From: Ferrovibrio sp964218355
GTDB taxonomy: Bacteria > Pseudomonadota > Alphaproteobacteria > Ferrovibrionales > Ferrovibrionaceae
Reading direction: 5' to 3'
DNA: 64,000 nt
Assembly (NCBI RefSeq): GCF_964218355.1
Contig: NZ_CAXPMC010000021.1
Location: forward strand, 124,001-188,000
Shown here: positions 8,680 to 16,879 of the stretch, in pieces
Numbering within the stretch: the stretch's first letter is position 1
How the letters are laid out: each line of letters begins with the position of its first letter
Made by a program: the position numbers and the translations under genes
The notes under the pieces: model-generated
Seen by the model: only the letters and a program-made list of their open reading frames with translations
Told to the model about the DNA's origin: nothing
Database searches by the model: none

Positions 8680-9077
8680 CGCCGGATCGTGCAACTCAGC
8701 AGCTCAGGAAAGTACCGTTCTTCCAGTTTCTCGATTTCGCGATCACCGGGCTTGATGAAACGCATGCGGTCGCGACGATGCCGTTCGCCGAGCGACTAGT
8801 CGGAAATCCCATCATGGAATATTACCATGGCGGGATAATCGCTAGCTTCATGGAGGCGGTCGCCGCGATCTGTGTTAGCCATGGCCCCGATCTGCAGCCG
8901 CCGAAACCGATCAATCTGACGGTTGACTACCTGCGCCCAGCTGTCAAAGGGCCACTGATGACGGAAGCCACCGTGAGTCGGAAAGGCAAACGCATGGCAA
9001 GCGTGCGGACAACCTGCTGGCAGGATGACACCTCCCGGCCGGTAGCCGAAGGAGTGTATCACTTCCTGATGGTTTGA
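8676..9077 (+). CDS. Second PaaI-type hotdog-fold thioesterase
   Basis: A 133-residue hotdog protein with EYYHGGIIASFMEAVAA in the helix-strand position that holds the catalytic region, then INLTVDYLRPAVKG. The HGG is preceded by Tyr-Tyr instead of the Leu-Leu of its neighbour, so the two are related but not copies. It starts within the neighbour's stop (ATGA) and ends the rightward operon; the next gene, the regulator, is transcribed toward it. Likely an acyl-CoA thioesterase or the partner subunit of the preceding protein. Confidence 0.78.
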   Translation: MTPDRATQQLRKVPFFQFLDFAITGLDETHAVATMPFAERLVGNPIMEYYHGGIIASFMEAVAAICVSHGPDLQPPKPINLTVDYLRPAVKGPLMTEATVSRKGKRMASVRTTCWQDDTSRPVAEGVYHFLMV

Positions 9078-9100
9078 AGCCTGCTTCTCCGGGCGCTCGC

Positions 9101-10414
9101 CTATGTGATCTCCGGGGCTGAGTCGTTGGCCGAAATGCCGTCAAGAAGCAATTTGATAATCAGATCCGTGAAAGCTGGAAGCGTGTAATATCCGCGTCGG
9201 TTACACTTTCCAGGATCGAACCATTCGACCGTCCAATTCAGCGCGCCCAGCATTGCCTGGCGTAGCGGAACCACCTTGATGTCGGAGCGCAAGGCTCCGC
9301 CCGCCTGCGCCTCGCGCAACAGCTGATCCCAGACCTTTGCGTATTCGTGTCGAATAGCCCGGTGGCGCGAGCGAATCTCTTCCGGCAACATTCCATAGAT
9401 GCGGATGTTGGCGGAGGTAAATTCGCTTGCACGGAACAAATAGACCATGTGGGTGGCGATCGCTGTCGCGATGCGGTTTACATGATCCTCCTTGTCCGGC
9501 CATGCGGTGATCGCATGGTTGACGCCTTTTAGGAGATCACGCAGGCCCAGGTCGAGCACCTCGTCGAGAACTTCCTCTTTTGAGCCGAAATGGTAATACA
9601 CGCTACCTGCCTCGAGGCCCGCTTCCGATGCGACCCGGCGCATAGTTGCGGCCTTGTACCCGCTCTCTCGCAAGATTCGCGCGGCCGCGCGAAGAATTTG
9701 ATCGCGGGTTCGTTCGGCCTTCCCTTTCGGCTCGAGTCCATCCGCTGGGCCAATGGATTCGACCGACACACTGGCCGCTCCGACACGGTTTGTGCACATG
9801 CCGTCGAGCAGCAGTTTCGATAAGCGTTCCGACAGCACACTTACCGGATATCGTTTGCTGTCATACCATTCCGCTGTCCAGTTCATAGCTCCGAGGACGA
9901 ACTGGCTGACCAGGACGGCCGGGATATCACTGCGCAGATCGCCAGCGTCCTGATGCCGCTGCAAAAACGATCGCCAGAGTTGCGCATAGGCCTGGCGCAA
10001 CGGCCGATGCGCTCTGCGGCGCTTGTCAGAAAGCATAGGGAAGTTCCTGATATTTGCCGAAGTGAAATCGCTTTCTTTCAGAAGGAAACGAAGATGGGCA
10101 TCGACAAGTTGCGCGAATGTCGTCCGGAGCGGGTCACCTTCCGCCCGCGCCCGTTCGACGATCTCCCGAATTTGCTCGTAGAGCTGCCTGACCCCCATAT
10201 CGAGGACATCATCCAGGATCTGGTCCTTTGACTTGAAGTGATAATAGATACTGCCAGCTTCCAGCTTCGCAGCCTCTGCGATCCGCCGCATGGTTGTTGC
10301 GTTGTATCCCTCATTGCTGAAGAGCTTCGCCGCCGCCAGGAGGATGGCCTGACGCGTCTGCACCGATCTGCTGTACGGCTCGTCATCGGGGCTATGGACA
10401 AGGACTTTTTCCAT
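9101..10414 (-). CDS. Tandem (double) TetR-family transcriptional regulator
   Basis: A 437-residue protein made of two full TetR/AcrR regulators in one chain. Repeat 1 (about residues 15-205) has a DNA-binding domain ending LEAGSIYYHFKSKDQILDD. Repeat 2 (about 222-430) has LEAGSVYYHFGSKEEVLDE. The ligand domains also match each other, with ESDFTSANIR versus ASEFTSANIR and GAMNWTAEWYD versus GALNWTVEWFD. The C-terminal half resembles that of KstR2-like regulators, which respond to CoA thioesters. A single-chain pseudo-dimer could read a palindrome by itself. A dyad (10462) lies in front of the gene, and two like it occur at 4026 and 15649, so it probably represses the whole region-A regulon and itself. 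Start ATG at 10414 follows AAAGAGAG. Confidence 0.9.
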   Translation of the reverse strand: MEKVLVHSPDDEPYSRSVQTRQAILLAAAKLFSNEGYNATTMRRIAEAAKLEAGSIYYHFKSKDQILDDVLDMGVRQLYEQIREIVERARAEGDPLRTTFAQLVDAHLRFLLKESDFTSANIRNFPMLSDKRRRAHRPLRQAYAQLWRSFLQRHQDAGDLRSDIPAVLVSQFVLGAMNWTAEWYDSKRYPVSVLSERLSKLLLDGMCTNRVGAASVSVESIGPADGLEPKGKAERTRDQILRAAARILRESGYKAATMRRVASEAGLEAGSVYYHFGSKEEVLDEVLDLGLRDLLKGVNHAITAWPDKEDHVNRIATAIATHMVYLFRASEFTSANIRIYGMLPEEIRSRHRAIRHEYAKVWDQLLREAQAGGALRSDIKVVPLRQAMLGALNWTVEWFDPGKCNRRGYYTLPAFTDLIIKLLLDGISANDSAPEIT

Positions 10415-10461
10415 GAAACTCTCTTTAAACACTGGACATCAGTTTATCGGTTGCGGTATTT

Positions 10462-10475
10462 CGAACAAGTGTTAG
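10462..10475. promoter_or_regulatory. Operator-like dyad, site 2 (C[G]AAC-N4-GTTAG)
   Basis: CGAACAAGTGTTAG, flanked by T and A to give a 16-base near-palindrome, lies between the tandem TetR start (10414) and the BadH-like gene (10527). It shares half-sites and spacing with the dyads at 4026 and 15649. Autoregulation by the TetR protein is the simplest reading. Confidence 0.6.
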
Positions 10476-10526
10476 AATACGGCCGGTCGGATGTGGCGAC
10501 GACTCTGGCATAGGGAGAAAGCGGGA

Positions 10527-11288
10527 ATGCGCGGACTGAAGGGCAAGAGGGTAATCGTCACGGGTGGCGGAAGCGGAATCGGGCGAGCAGTTTGCTCAAG
10601 GTTTGCAGAGGAAGGAGCCGAAGTTGCAGTCTTCGACCTCAATGAAGAAGGAGGCCGGAAAACCGTCAGCTCGATCAAGGATGCAGGCGGCAAGGCGTAC
10701 GCATACACTGTCGATATTACCGACCGCAAGGCCGTGGATGCCGCAGTCGCTGATTTCGAAGCGAGCCGTCCGATCGACGTTCTGGTCAACAATGCCGGCT
10801 GGGACGCGATCAAACCGTTCCTCGATACCGACCGGGCGCTTTGGGACAAGGTCATCGACATCAATCTGTATGGGCCGCTCAACATGCATCATGCCGTGTT
10901 GCCCGGCATGGTCAAGAACCGCTCTGGCCGCGTGGTCAACATCGCTTCCGATGCTGGCCGCGTCGGTTCGTCGGGCGAGGCCGTCTATTCGGCCTGCAAG
11001 GGCGGCATAATATCTTTCACCAAGACGCTCGCGCGTGAACTGGCGCGGCATGGCATCCAGCTCAATGCCGTCGCGCCGGGGCCGACTGATACGCCGCTAT
11101 TCGCGCAGGTAGCCCAGGGCGAGACCGGCGCAAAAATAGCTGAAGGCCTGAAGCGGGCCATCCCGATGAAGCGGCTGGCTCAGCCAAGCGACTTCCCGGG
11201 CATCATCTGTTTCCTTGCATCGGAGGACGCCGGCTTCATCACCGGCCAAGTGATCTCGGTCTCCGGTGGGTTGTCGATGCACGGTTGA
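10527..11288 (+). CDS. badH: SDR, 2-hydroxycyclohexanecarboxyl-CoA dehydrogenase-like (BadH type)
   Basis: A 253-residue SDR with TGGGSGIGRA, NNAGW, catalytic Ser region NIASD, and an intact YSACK (Y-x3-K). The stretches NNAGWD, MHHAVLPGMV, NIASDAGRVGSSGEAVY and PGPTDTPL are those I associate with BadH of Rhodopseudomonas palustris, which oxidises 2-hydroxycyclohexanecarboxyl-CoA to the 2-keto ester during benzoate and cyclohexanecarboxylate breakdown. Related SDRs acting on other 3-hydroxyacyl-CoAs share much of this, so the substrate remains an inference. The ATG at 10527 has AGGGAGA upstream. Monocistronic, divergent from the TetR gene across operator site 2, with a terminator at 11352. 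No BadI ring-hydrolase gene was recognised nearby. Confidence 0.75.
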   Translation: MRGLKGKRVIVTGGGSGIGRAVCSRFAEEGAEVAVFDLNEEGGRKTVSSIKDAGGKAYAYTVDITDRKAVDAAVADFEASRPIDVLVNNAGWDAIKPFLDTDRALWDKVIDINLYGPLNMHHAVLPGMVKNRSGRVVNIASDAGRVGSSGEAVYSACKGGIISFTKTLARELARHGIQLNAVAPGPTDTPLFAQVAQGETGAKIAEGLKRAIPMKRLAQPSDFPGIICFLASEDAGFITGQVISVSGGLSMHG

Positions 11289-11351
11289 TCGTCCGTGACA
11301 GCACCGCGGAGTTAGTAGCGTCGAGATCTGTTTTGAGTTCCCTCCCCAACT

Positions 11352-11379
11352 GGCCGTGCTACTGGCGCGGCCTTTTTTT
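11352..11379 (+). terminator. Rho-independent terminator after badH-like gene
   Basis: GGCCGTGC, a five-base loop, then GCGCGGCC and seven T. The eight-base stem has one G-T wobble. It lies 63 bases past the stop of the BadH-like gene. Confidence 0.8.
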
Positions 11380-11688
11380 CTTCGAGAGAAGTGGAAAAGT
11401 TCCAGATAGAATGCGACAGCCGCAGTGTAAGGACGCTGAAGGCGTTCCTCCGGAACTGCGACGGGAGCAGCTATGGAGGAAATCGCCGACCGCGCCGGCG
11501 CCTGTGCTGAGCGGTTCTGGCGAAGACCTCAGTCGCGCAGCTGTCCGTTTCAGCAGGCTCTCATCTGAATCGGGCGTGGCTCCAATTCAATCCAACTACC
11601 CGCCTGATTCCAAGAATTTTCCGGATTATTCGGGCGTGGGCCTCGCTGGAAACTGCGGGCCAGCTGCAGCCGCCCTGTTTCAGGCGGT
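11380..11688. other. Non-coding stretch without recognisable gene
   Basis: No convincing coding frame, RNA or repeat is seen on either strand here. Together with the adjoining dehydrogenase remnant it is probably debris from an older rearrangement between the BadH-like gene and the ligase/reductase operon. Confidence 0.5.
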
Positions 11689-11995
11689 CAGAGTGCACCG
11701 AGACCGGTGAGGTTACGTCCGATCACCAACGTCTGTATCTCGGTGGTGCCATCGGGATTGGCATGACTTTGGCGTTGCGGAAGTGCAGTTCCACCGGGAA
11801 TCCCTTGGTGATCGCGTTACCGCCGTGGATCTGCGCCGCATTACTGGATCTCGACAGCCATCCCGGTGGCGTACCACTTTGCCATCGAGGTCTGAGTGTC
11901 GCAGCGAACGCCAAGCCCAAGAAGCTGCGACCCGCGCTGGCAGAGAAGCCGGGCCGTATCGAGTTGGGTAGCCATGTCAGCCAGGTTCGCACGTC
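11689..11995 (-). pseudogene. Decayed acyl-CoA dehydrogenase, C-terminal remnant
   Basis: Read on the minus strand in shifting frames, this stretch spells the end of an acyl-CoA dehydrogenase. The pieces are MATQLDTARLL, TSMAKWYATGMAVEI, then after a frameshift QIHGGNAITKGFPVELHF followed by RNAKVM, then after another shift DGTTEIQTLVIGRNLTGLG ending at an in-frame stop at 11689-11691. These match the conserved helix, the IHGG loop, the catalytic (D/E)GT region and the C-terminus of the family in order. At least two frameshifts and an internal stop make it non-functional, and the N-terminal two thirds are missing. It lies just beyond the ligase stop at 12017 and was probably the last gene of that operon. 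Confidence 0.8.
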
Positions 11996-12016
11996 AGTCA
12001 GCGTCAGGAGTAAGCA

Positions 12017-13546
12017 TCAGTTCGGCTCGGCCTCAATCCAGGTTTCCAGGACGTGTCGCTGAATTTTGCCGCTGGTCGAGCGCGGGAAATCCCCAGAAGC
12101 GATGAAGCGGATCTCACGCGGTCGCTTATAGCCGGCCAGCTGCTCGCGGCAAAGCCGCATCAGTTCGTCGGCATCGGGGCCGTCGGCGTGCCGTGCGACG
12201 AAGGCCACCGGGCGTTCGCCCCAGCGCTGGTCCTTGACCTTCACCACGGCGGCGTCGATTACCTGCGGATGAGTCAGCAGTACCCGCTCGATCTCGGCCG
12301 GATAGACGTTCTCCCCACCCGACTTGATGAGGTATTTGGCGCGGTCCACGAAGTCGATGGTGCCGTCCGCATTGCGGCGGAAAACGTCGCCCATGTGGAA
12401 AAAGCCGCCGCGGAAGTCGTGGGCGTTGGCCTCATCGGCATTCCAGTACCCGGAAAACAGAGTGGGTCCGCGCACGGCCATTTCTCCGGGCGTTCCCTCC
12501 GCCACCTCACGCCCCTCCGGATCGACGAGCCGCACCTCGCAGAAGGCGCTGGCGCGCTTGGAGAGACGTTTCGGTGCGGCGCCCACCGGAATCAGCTCGG
12601 CGGTGGCCGGCGGCAGCCCCGTTTCGGTCGCGCCGAAGGAGTTGAGATAGGGCGCGCCGATCAGCGACGTGAGTTCTGCAATCTGATGCGGTGGCACCAG
12701 ATCGGCCATGGCGCCGCAGACCCTGACGCCTCTGATCGGCAGGGGATTGGCGTGACGTTCTGCGATGAAGGTCTCGATCGCACCGGGCATCATAACGAAC
12801 CAGCCGACCTTATGGCGGCTCAGCCCCTCATTGATAACGGCCAGTTGCAGGCCGTCTACGATCACCACGGGGCCACCCCGCAAGACCGTGGCGAGCGCAT
12901 GGTCGGTCGAAGCCATATGGAACATCGGCGCCCAGGCGATGAAGGCGTCATCAGGTTCGAGCCCGAGTTGCGCCGCAAAGACCAGGGAACGCGCGATATG
13001 GGCGCGATGACTGATGAGCGCGCCCTTGGGCAACCCCGTGGTGCCGGAGGTGTAGAGAATGGTCAGGCCCGACTCAACGTCATTGACCAGCGCGCCAATG
13101 CGCGGGTCGGACACTGCTCCCGCCAGTGCAGTCTCCCAGTCCGGACCGATTTCCAGAACCGGCAGGTTCGAGACAGCGTCTAAGGCCGCGCGCAATTCAG
13201 GCTCTACTACGGCCAGAACCGGTTCGACCAGGTCGATGCAGTGCTTCAGCTCAGGTGCGGCCAGTCTCCAGTTCAGGCAGGCGACAATGGCACCGATTCC
13301 CGCAGCGGCCAGTTGCAGCTCCAGATACTCGCTGCGGTTATGCGATAGGATCGCCACCCGGTCCCCCGGCCTCACACCCCGCGCCAGAAGCACCGCCGCG
13401 AGACGGTCCACACGGTCCAGAAGGGTGCCGTAGCTGAGCCTTTTTTCTCCGTCCTCGAGTGCAAGCGCCCCTTCTTGCACGCGCGCTCTCGTGCGAAACA
13501 TTGAATAGACATCGGCCTGCCCCGCTCGGTCCACCTCCGGCACCAT
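12017..13546 (-). CDS. AMP-dependent acyl-CoA synthetase/ligase
   Basis: A 509-residue ANL-superfamily ligase that activates a carboxylic acid with ATP and CoA. Motifs in order are YTSGTTGLPKG (AMP/phosphate loop), NSFGATETG (adenine loop), HMGDVFRRNADGTIDFVDR (hinge region) and the C-terminal catalytic lysine in STSGKIQR. The start ATG at 13546 follows GGGAGAAG; upstream codons to 13651 lack a better start. It lies 31 bases after the FadH-like reductase, in the same leftward operon. With the PaaK-like ligase at 18855, the regulon has two unrelated acid-activating enzymes, suggesting more than one acid substrate or an intermediate that must be re-activated. Acid specificity cannot be read from the sequence. 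Confidence 0.9.
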   Translation of the reverse strand: MVPEVDRAGQADVYSMFRTRARVQEGALALEDGEKRLSYGTLLDRVDRLAAVLLARGVRPGDRVAILSHNRSEYLELQLAAAGIGAIVACLNWRLAAPELKHCIDLVEPVLAVVEPELRAALDAVSNLPVLEIGPDWETALAGAVSDPRIGALVNDVESGLTILYTSGTTGLPKGALISHRAHIARSLVFAAQLGLEPDDAFIAWAPMFHMASTDHALATVLRGGPVVIVDGLQLAVINEGLSRHKVGWFVMMPGAIETFIAERHANPLPIRGVRVCGAMADLVPPHQIAELTSLIGAPYLNSFGATETGLPPATAELIPVGAAPKRLSKRASAFCEVRLVDPEGREVAEGTPGEMAVRGPTLFSGYWNADEANAHDFRGGFFHMGDVFRRNADGTIDFVDRAKYLIKSGGENVYPAEIERVLLTHPQVIDAAVVKVKDQRWGERPVAFVARHADGPDADELMRLCREQLAGYKRPREIRFIASGDFPRSTSGKIQRHVLETWIEAEPN

Positions 13547-13577
13547 GATGCTTCTCCCAGGTGTTCGATCCCGATTC

Positions 13578-15611
13578 TCACAAAGACTGGGCCAGCCGCA
13601 CCCCTTCATCAATGGCACGCAGCGCATCGAGTTCAGCCGCCTCAGCCGCACCGCCGACCATCGAGGCGGAAATTCCCCGTGCCGTCAGCATATCGTACAG
13701 CGTCCGATCCGGTTCCTGTCCAGTACAGAGGACAATCGTGTCCGCGGCGACAACCCTTACCTCGCCGTTCAACACAATATGGAGCCCTTTGTCGTCGATC
13801 CGCTCATAGACCACACCTGCCAAGGTCTCGACTCCATGTTTGCGCAACGCGTTCCGAAGGATCCAGCCGGTCGAAACTCCAAGTCCCTGCCCCTGCTTGC
13901 TCGTCTTGCGTTGAAGCATCACTACTTTGCGCTTCGCAGGCAACTCAGCCAGCGGATCGCCCGCCAGCGCGCCGTCTTTCCTGAACTGTCCGTCCACACC
14001 CCATCTTTCGAAAAAGGCTGCGTTCTCGTTGGCCTCAGCCGATTGGGTAACAAGGAACTCGGCTACGTCATGGCCGATCCCGCCCGCGCCCATGATGGCC
14101 ACGGTCTGTCCTGCCTCCCGTGCGCCGGAGAGGATCTCGGCATATGTCGCGACCTTGACATGATCGACGCCCGGAACGCCCGGGATGCGAGGGGTCACGC
14201 CGGTGGCGATCACCACATGATCAAACCCGGCAAGATCGTCCGCAGTTGCGCGACAGCCCAGCCGGAGGGTGACACCGTGCTTGCACATCTGAGCAGTGTA
14301 ATAACGTAACGTTTCGTCGAACTCGCGCTTGCCCGGGACCGCACGCGCCAGTTGGAGCTGTCCGCCTAGCCGGTCCTCGGCCTCGAAAAGCGTGACCGCG
14401 TGGCCAAGCCGCGCAGCCTCGGCCGCGGTGGCCATACCCGCCGCCCCGCCGCCGACGATCGCCAATTTCTTTGGGGTCTCGCTCGGCGTGTCACGGAATT
14501 CCGCCTCGCGGCCGGCGCGCGGATTGACCAGGCAGCTTACCGGACGATCCGAGAAGATGAAATCTAGGCATGCCTGATTGCAGGCGATGCAGGTGTTGAT
14601 CTCATGGGCTCGACCTTCGCGCACCTTCCTCACGAAATGAGGATCGGCGAGGAAGGGCCGCGCCATCGAGACCATGTCGGCATCTCCAGAGGCCAGGATG
14701 TCCTCGGCGACCTCAGGGGTGTTGATCCGGTTCGAGGCTATTACCGGGATTGAGACCGCCGCCTTCACGTTCGCCGCCGCCTGCCGCCAGGCGCCACGCG
14801 GCACCGGATAAGCGATCGTCGGCACGCGCGCCTCATGCCAGCCAATTCCGGTGTTCAGGATATCTGCGCCGGCGATCTCGATCTTGCGTGCGAGCATGGC
14901 AATCTCTTCTGCGGGCGCGCCGCTATCGACAAGATCGGCTGCCGAGATTCGGTATATTACCAGAAACTCCGGTCCGCAGCGGTCGCGCACCGCGCGCACG
15001 ATTTCCACAGGAAATCGGTGCCGGTTATCGGCGCTGCCGCCCCAGCCGTCTTGACGTTTGTTGGTGTGGGTCACGGTGAATTCATTGATGAGATAACCTT
15101 CCGAACCCATGATCTCGACCCCGTCGAAACCTGCAGCCTGCGCGTTTGCCGCGGCAGTTGCGAAATCGTCTATGGTCCGTCGGATATCCGCAGCGGTCAT
15201 CTCGCGCGGGGAATAGCGGTTGATCGGCGCCCGGATCGGCGAGGGTGCCACGCAACCTTCGAACTTAGCATAACGCCCCGCGTGGCAGATCTGCGCGCAA
15301 ATCAAGCTCCCTTCTTGATGGACTGCATCGCAAATCGGCTTGAGGCTCAGCGCCTGCCGCGGATCGTCGAGCCGCGGACCTTCCGGATCGAACATGCCTT
15401 CGGCGTTGGGCGCAAAGCCGCCAGTTACGATGACCGCCGCTTCGCCCCGAGCGCGTTCACGATAGAACGCGAGCTGTCTTTCGATACCGTCGGGTTCGCC
15501 TTCAAGCCGCGTGTGCATCGAGCCCATAAGGACCCGGTTTCGCAGGTTGTGGGCACCTGCCCGGATCGGAGACAGCAATTTCTCGAACGTCCTGTCGTTC
15601 CTGCTGGACAT
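13578..15611 (-). CDS. 2,4-dienoyl-CoA reductase-like NADH:flavin oxidoreductase (FadH/OYE family)
   Basis: A 677-residue multidomain flavoenzyme. An N-terminal old-yellow-enzyme TIM barrel (to about residue 330) includes CAQICHAGRYA and GGSADNRHRF. A 4Fe-4S cluster motif follows, CIACNQACLD plus a fourth Cys in PVSCLVNPRAG. The C-terminal part is FAD/NAD-binding, with IVGGGAAGMATA and IMGAGGIGHDVAEF. This matches E. coli FadH, which reduces 2,4-dienoyl-CoA with NADPH, and related 2-enoate reductases. In a pathway for unsaturated or cyclic acids it would remove awkward double bonds. The ATG at 15611 has GTGAGGAA upstream. It faces the operon at 15704 across operator site 3. Confidence 0.9.
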   Translation of the reverse strand: MSSRNDRTFEKLLSPIRAGAHNLRNRVLMGSMHTRLEGEPDGIERQLAFYRERARGEAAVIVTGGFAPNAEGMFDPEGPRLDDPRQALSLKPICDAVHQEGSLICAQICHAGRYAKFEGCVAPSPIRAPINRYSPREMTAADIRRTIDDFATAAANAQAAGFDGVEIMGSEGYLINEFTVTHTNKRQDGWGGSADNRHRFPVEIVRAVRDRCGPEFLVIYRISAADLVDSGAPAEEIAMLARKIEIAGADILNTGIGWHEARVPTIAYPVPRGAWRQAAANVKAAVSIPVIASNRINTPEVAEDILASGDADMVSMARPFLADPHFVRKVREGRAHEINTCIACNQACLDFIFSDRPVSCLVNPRAGREAEFRDTPSETPKKLAIVGGGAAGMATAAEAARLGHAVTLFEAEDRLGGQLQLARAVPGKREFDETLRYYTAQMCKHGVTLRLGCRATADDLAGFDHVVIATGVTPRIPGVPGVDHVKVATYAEILSGAREAGQTVAIMGAGGIGHDVAEFLVTQSAEANENAAFFERWGVDGQFRKDGALAGDPLAELPAKRKVVMLQRKTSKQGQGLGVSTGWILRNALRKHGVETLAGVVYERIDDKGLHIVLNGEVRVVAADTIVLCTGQEPDRTLYDMLTARGISASMVGGAAEAAELDALRAIDEGVRLAQSL

Positions 15612-15648
15612 ATTCACATTCCTCACCTTTAACATCTTGCCAGATATT

Positions 15649-15662
15649 CTAACGTCTGTTAG
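15649..15662. promoter_or_regulatory. Operator-like dyad, site 3 (CTAAC-N4-GTTAG, perfect)
   Basis: CTAACGTCTGTTAG has perfect five-base arms. It lies between the divergent starts at 15611 and 15704 and is the best of the three related dyads in region A (others at 4026 and 10462). Confidence 0.65.
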
Positions 15663-15703
15663 GTTTTAAGAAAAGCGAGATTTACAGGCTCGGGAGGCCG
15701 CAC

Positions 15704-16879
15704 GTGCAGTTTCAACCGACAGATGACCAACAGGCGTTTCGACGGACAGCACAGCGTTTCGCGCGTGAGAAACTCGCCCAGAGTTATCAGAAGCGAGCCA
15801 CCGAGCACGTGATGGATCGCGCACTGGTCACGGAGATGGGGGCGCTTGGTCTGATCGGTGCCGATCTGCCCCAGGAGTTCGGCGGGTTGGGCGAAAGCTC
15901 GGTTACCGCGGGGTTGATCGTCGAGGAAATCGCGCGGGCCGATTTCAATGTCAGCTACATTCAACTTCTGGGATCGCTAATGGGCGGCATGGTCGCGCAA
16001 CACGCCTCCACGGAAATCGCCAAGTATTGGGTGTCCCGTGTCACGGCGGGTACGGCGGTGATCGGGCTGGGATTGACCGAGCCGCGCGGCGGGTCCGATG
16101 CGGCGAACCTGCAACTTAGGGCTACCAAGTCCGGTAACGGCTGGCGACTGAATGGCGAGAAGACCTCGATGAGCTTTGCTGCGCAGGCTGATGCGGCGGT
16201 GGTCTTTGCCCGTACGGGTGATCCCGAGAGCGGTTCGCGGGGGGTCAGTGCGTTTTTTGTGGACCTGAACGAAAAGGGCGTCAAAAGAACCCATTTCGAC
16301 GATATCGGCACCAAGCCCGTTGGGCGCGGGTCGGTCTTCTTTGACGATGTCTTCGTCCCTTCGCAGTGCCTCATGGCCGAGCAAGATCGTGCCTTCGGCA
16401 CGATCATGGCAGGCTTCGACTATTCCAGAGCGCTGATTGGGCTGCAATGTCTGGGCGCGGCGCAGGCCTCCGTGGACGAAACTTGGGCATATGTGCAGGA
16501 ACGCGAAGCTTTCGGCGCGCCGCTGGCGCAATATCAGGGTGTCAGCTTTCCGCTGGCCGAAGCCGAAACCCAACTCACCATGATGCGCCAGCTTTGCTAC
16601 TACACGCTCGATTTGCGCGACCGTGGCCTCCCGCACACCAAAGAAGCGGCCATGTGCAAATGGTACGTGCCGAAGGCCGCTTGTGAAATCATCCATCAGT
16701 GCCTCATCCTGCACGGTCACTACGGATATACTGCCGACCTGCCCTACCATCAGCGCTACAACGACGTGCTGGGTCTGCAGATCGGCGATGGAACGGCACA
16801 AATCCAGAAGCTCGTTATTGCGCGGGAAAAAGTCGGCCGCATGGCGTTGCAATACGACAAGAAGGGGGGCGCGAAATGA
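15704..16879 (+). CDS. Acyl-CoA dehydrogenase, cyclohexanecarboxyl-CoA dehydrogenase-like
   Basis: A 391-residue acyl-CoA dehydrogenase starting at GTG 15704 after GGGAGG. Visible family landmarks are GLGLTEPRGGSDAA, LNGEKTSMSFAAQAD, the RAxIGLQCLGAAQASVDE helix, HGHYGY and IGDGTAQIQKLVIAREK. At the usual catalytic EGT the sequence is DGT (Asp near residue 362). Overall style matches enzymes annotated as cyclohexanecarboxyl-CoA dehydrogenase (AliB type); that name is a resemblance, not proof. First gene of the nine-gene operon 15704-26561; its stop overlaps the crotonase start (ATGA). With the BadH-like SDR it is the second hint of alicyclic acid breakdown. Confidence 0.85.
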   Translation: MQFQPTDDQQAFRRTAQRFAREKLAQSYQKRATEHVMDRALVTEMGALGLIGADLPQEFGGLGESSVTAGLIVEEIARADFNVSYIQLLGSLMGGMVAQHASTEIAKYWVSRVTAGTAVIGLGLTEPRGGSDAANLQLRATKSGNGWRLNGEKTSMSFAAQADAAVVFARTGDPESGSRGVSAFFVDLNEKGVKRTHFDDIGTKPVGRGSVFFDDVFVPSQCLMAEQDRAFGTIMAGFDYSRALIGLQCLGAAQASVDETWAYVQEREAFGAPLAQYQGVSFPLAEAETQLTMMRQLCYYTLDLRDRGLPHTKEAAMCKWYVPKAACEIIHQCLILHGHYGYTADLPYHQRYNDVLGLQIGDGTAQIQKLVIAREKVGRMALQYDKKGGAK

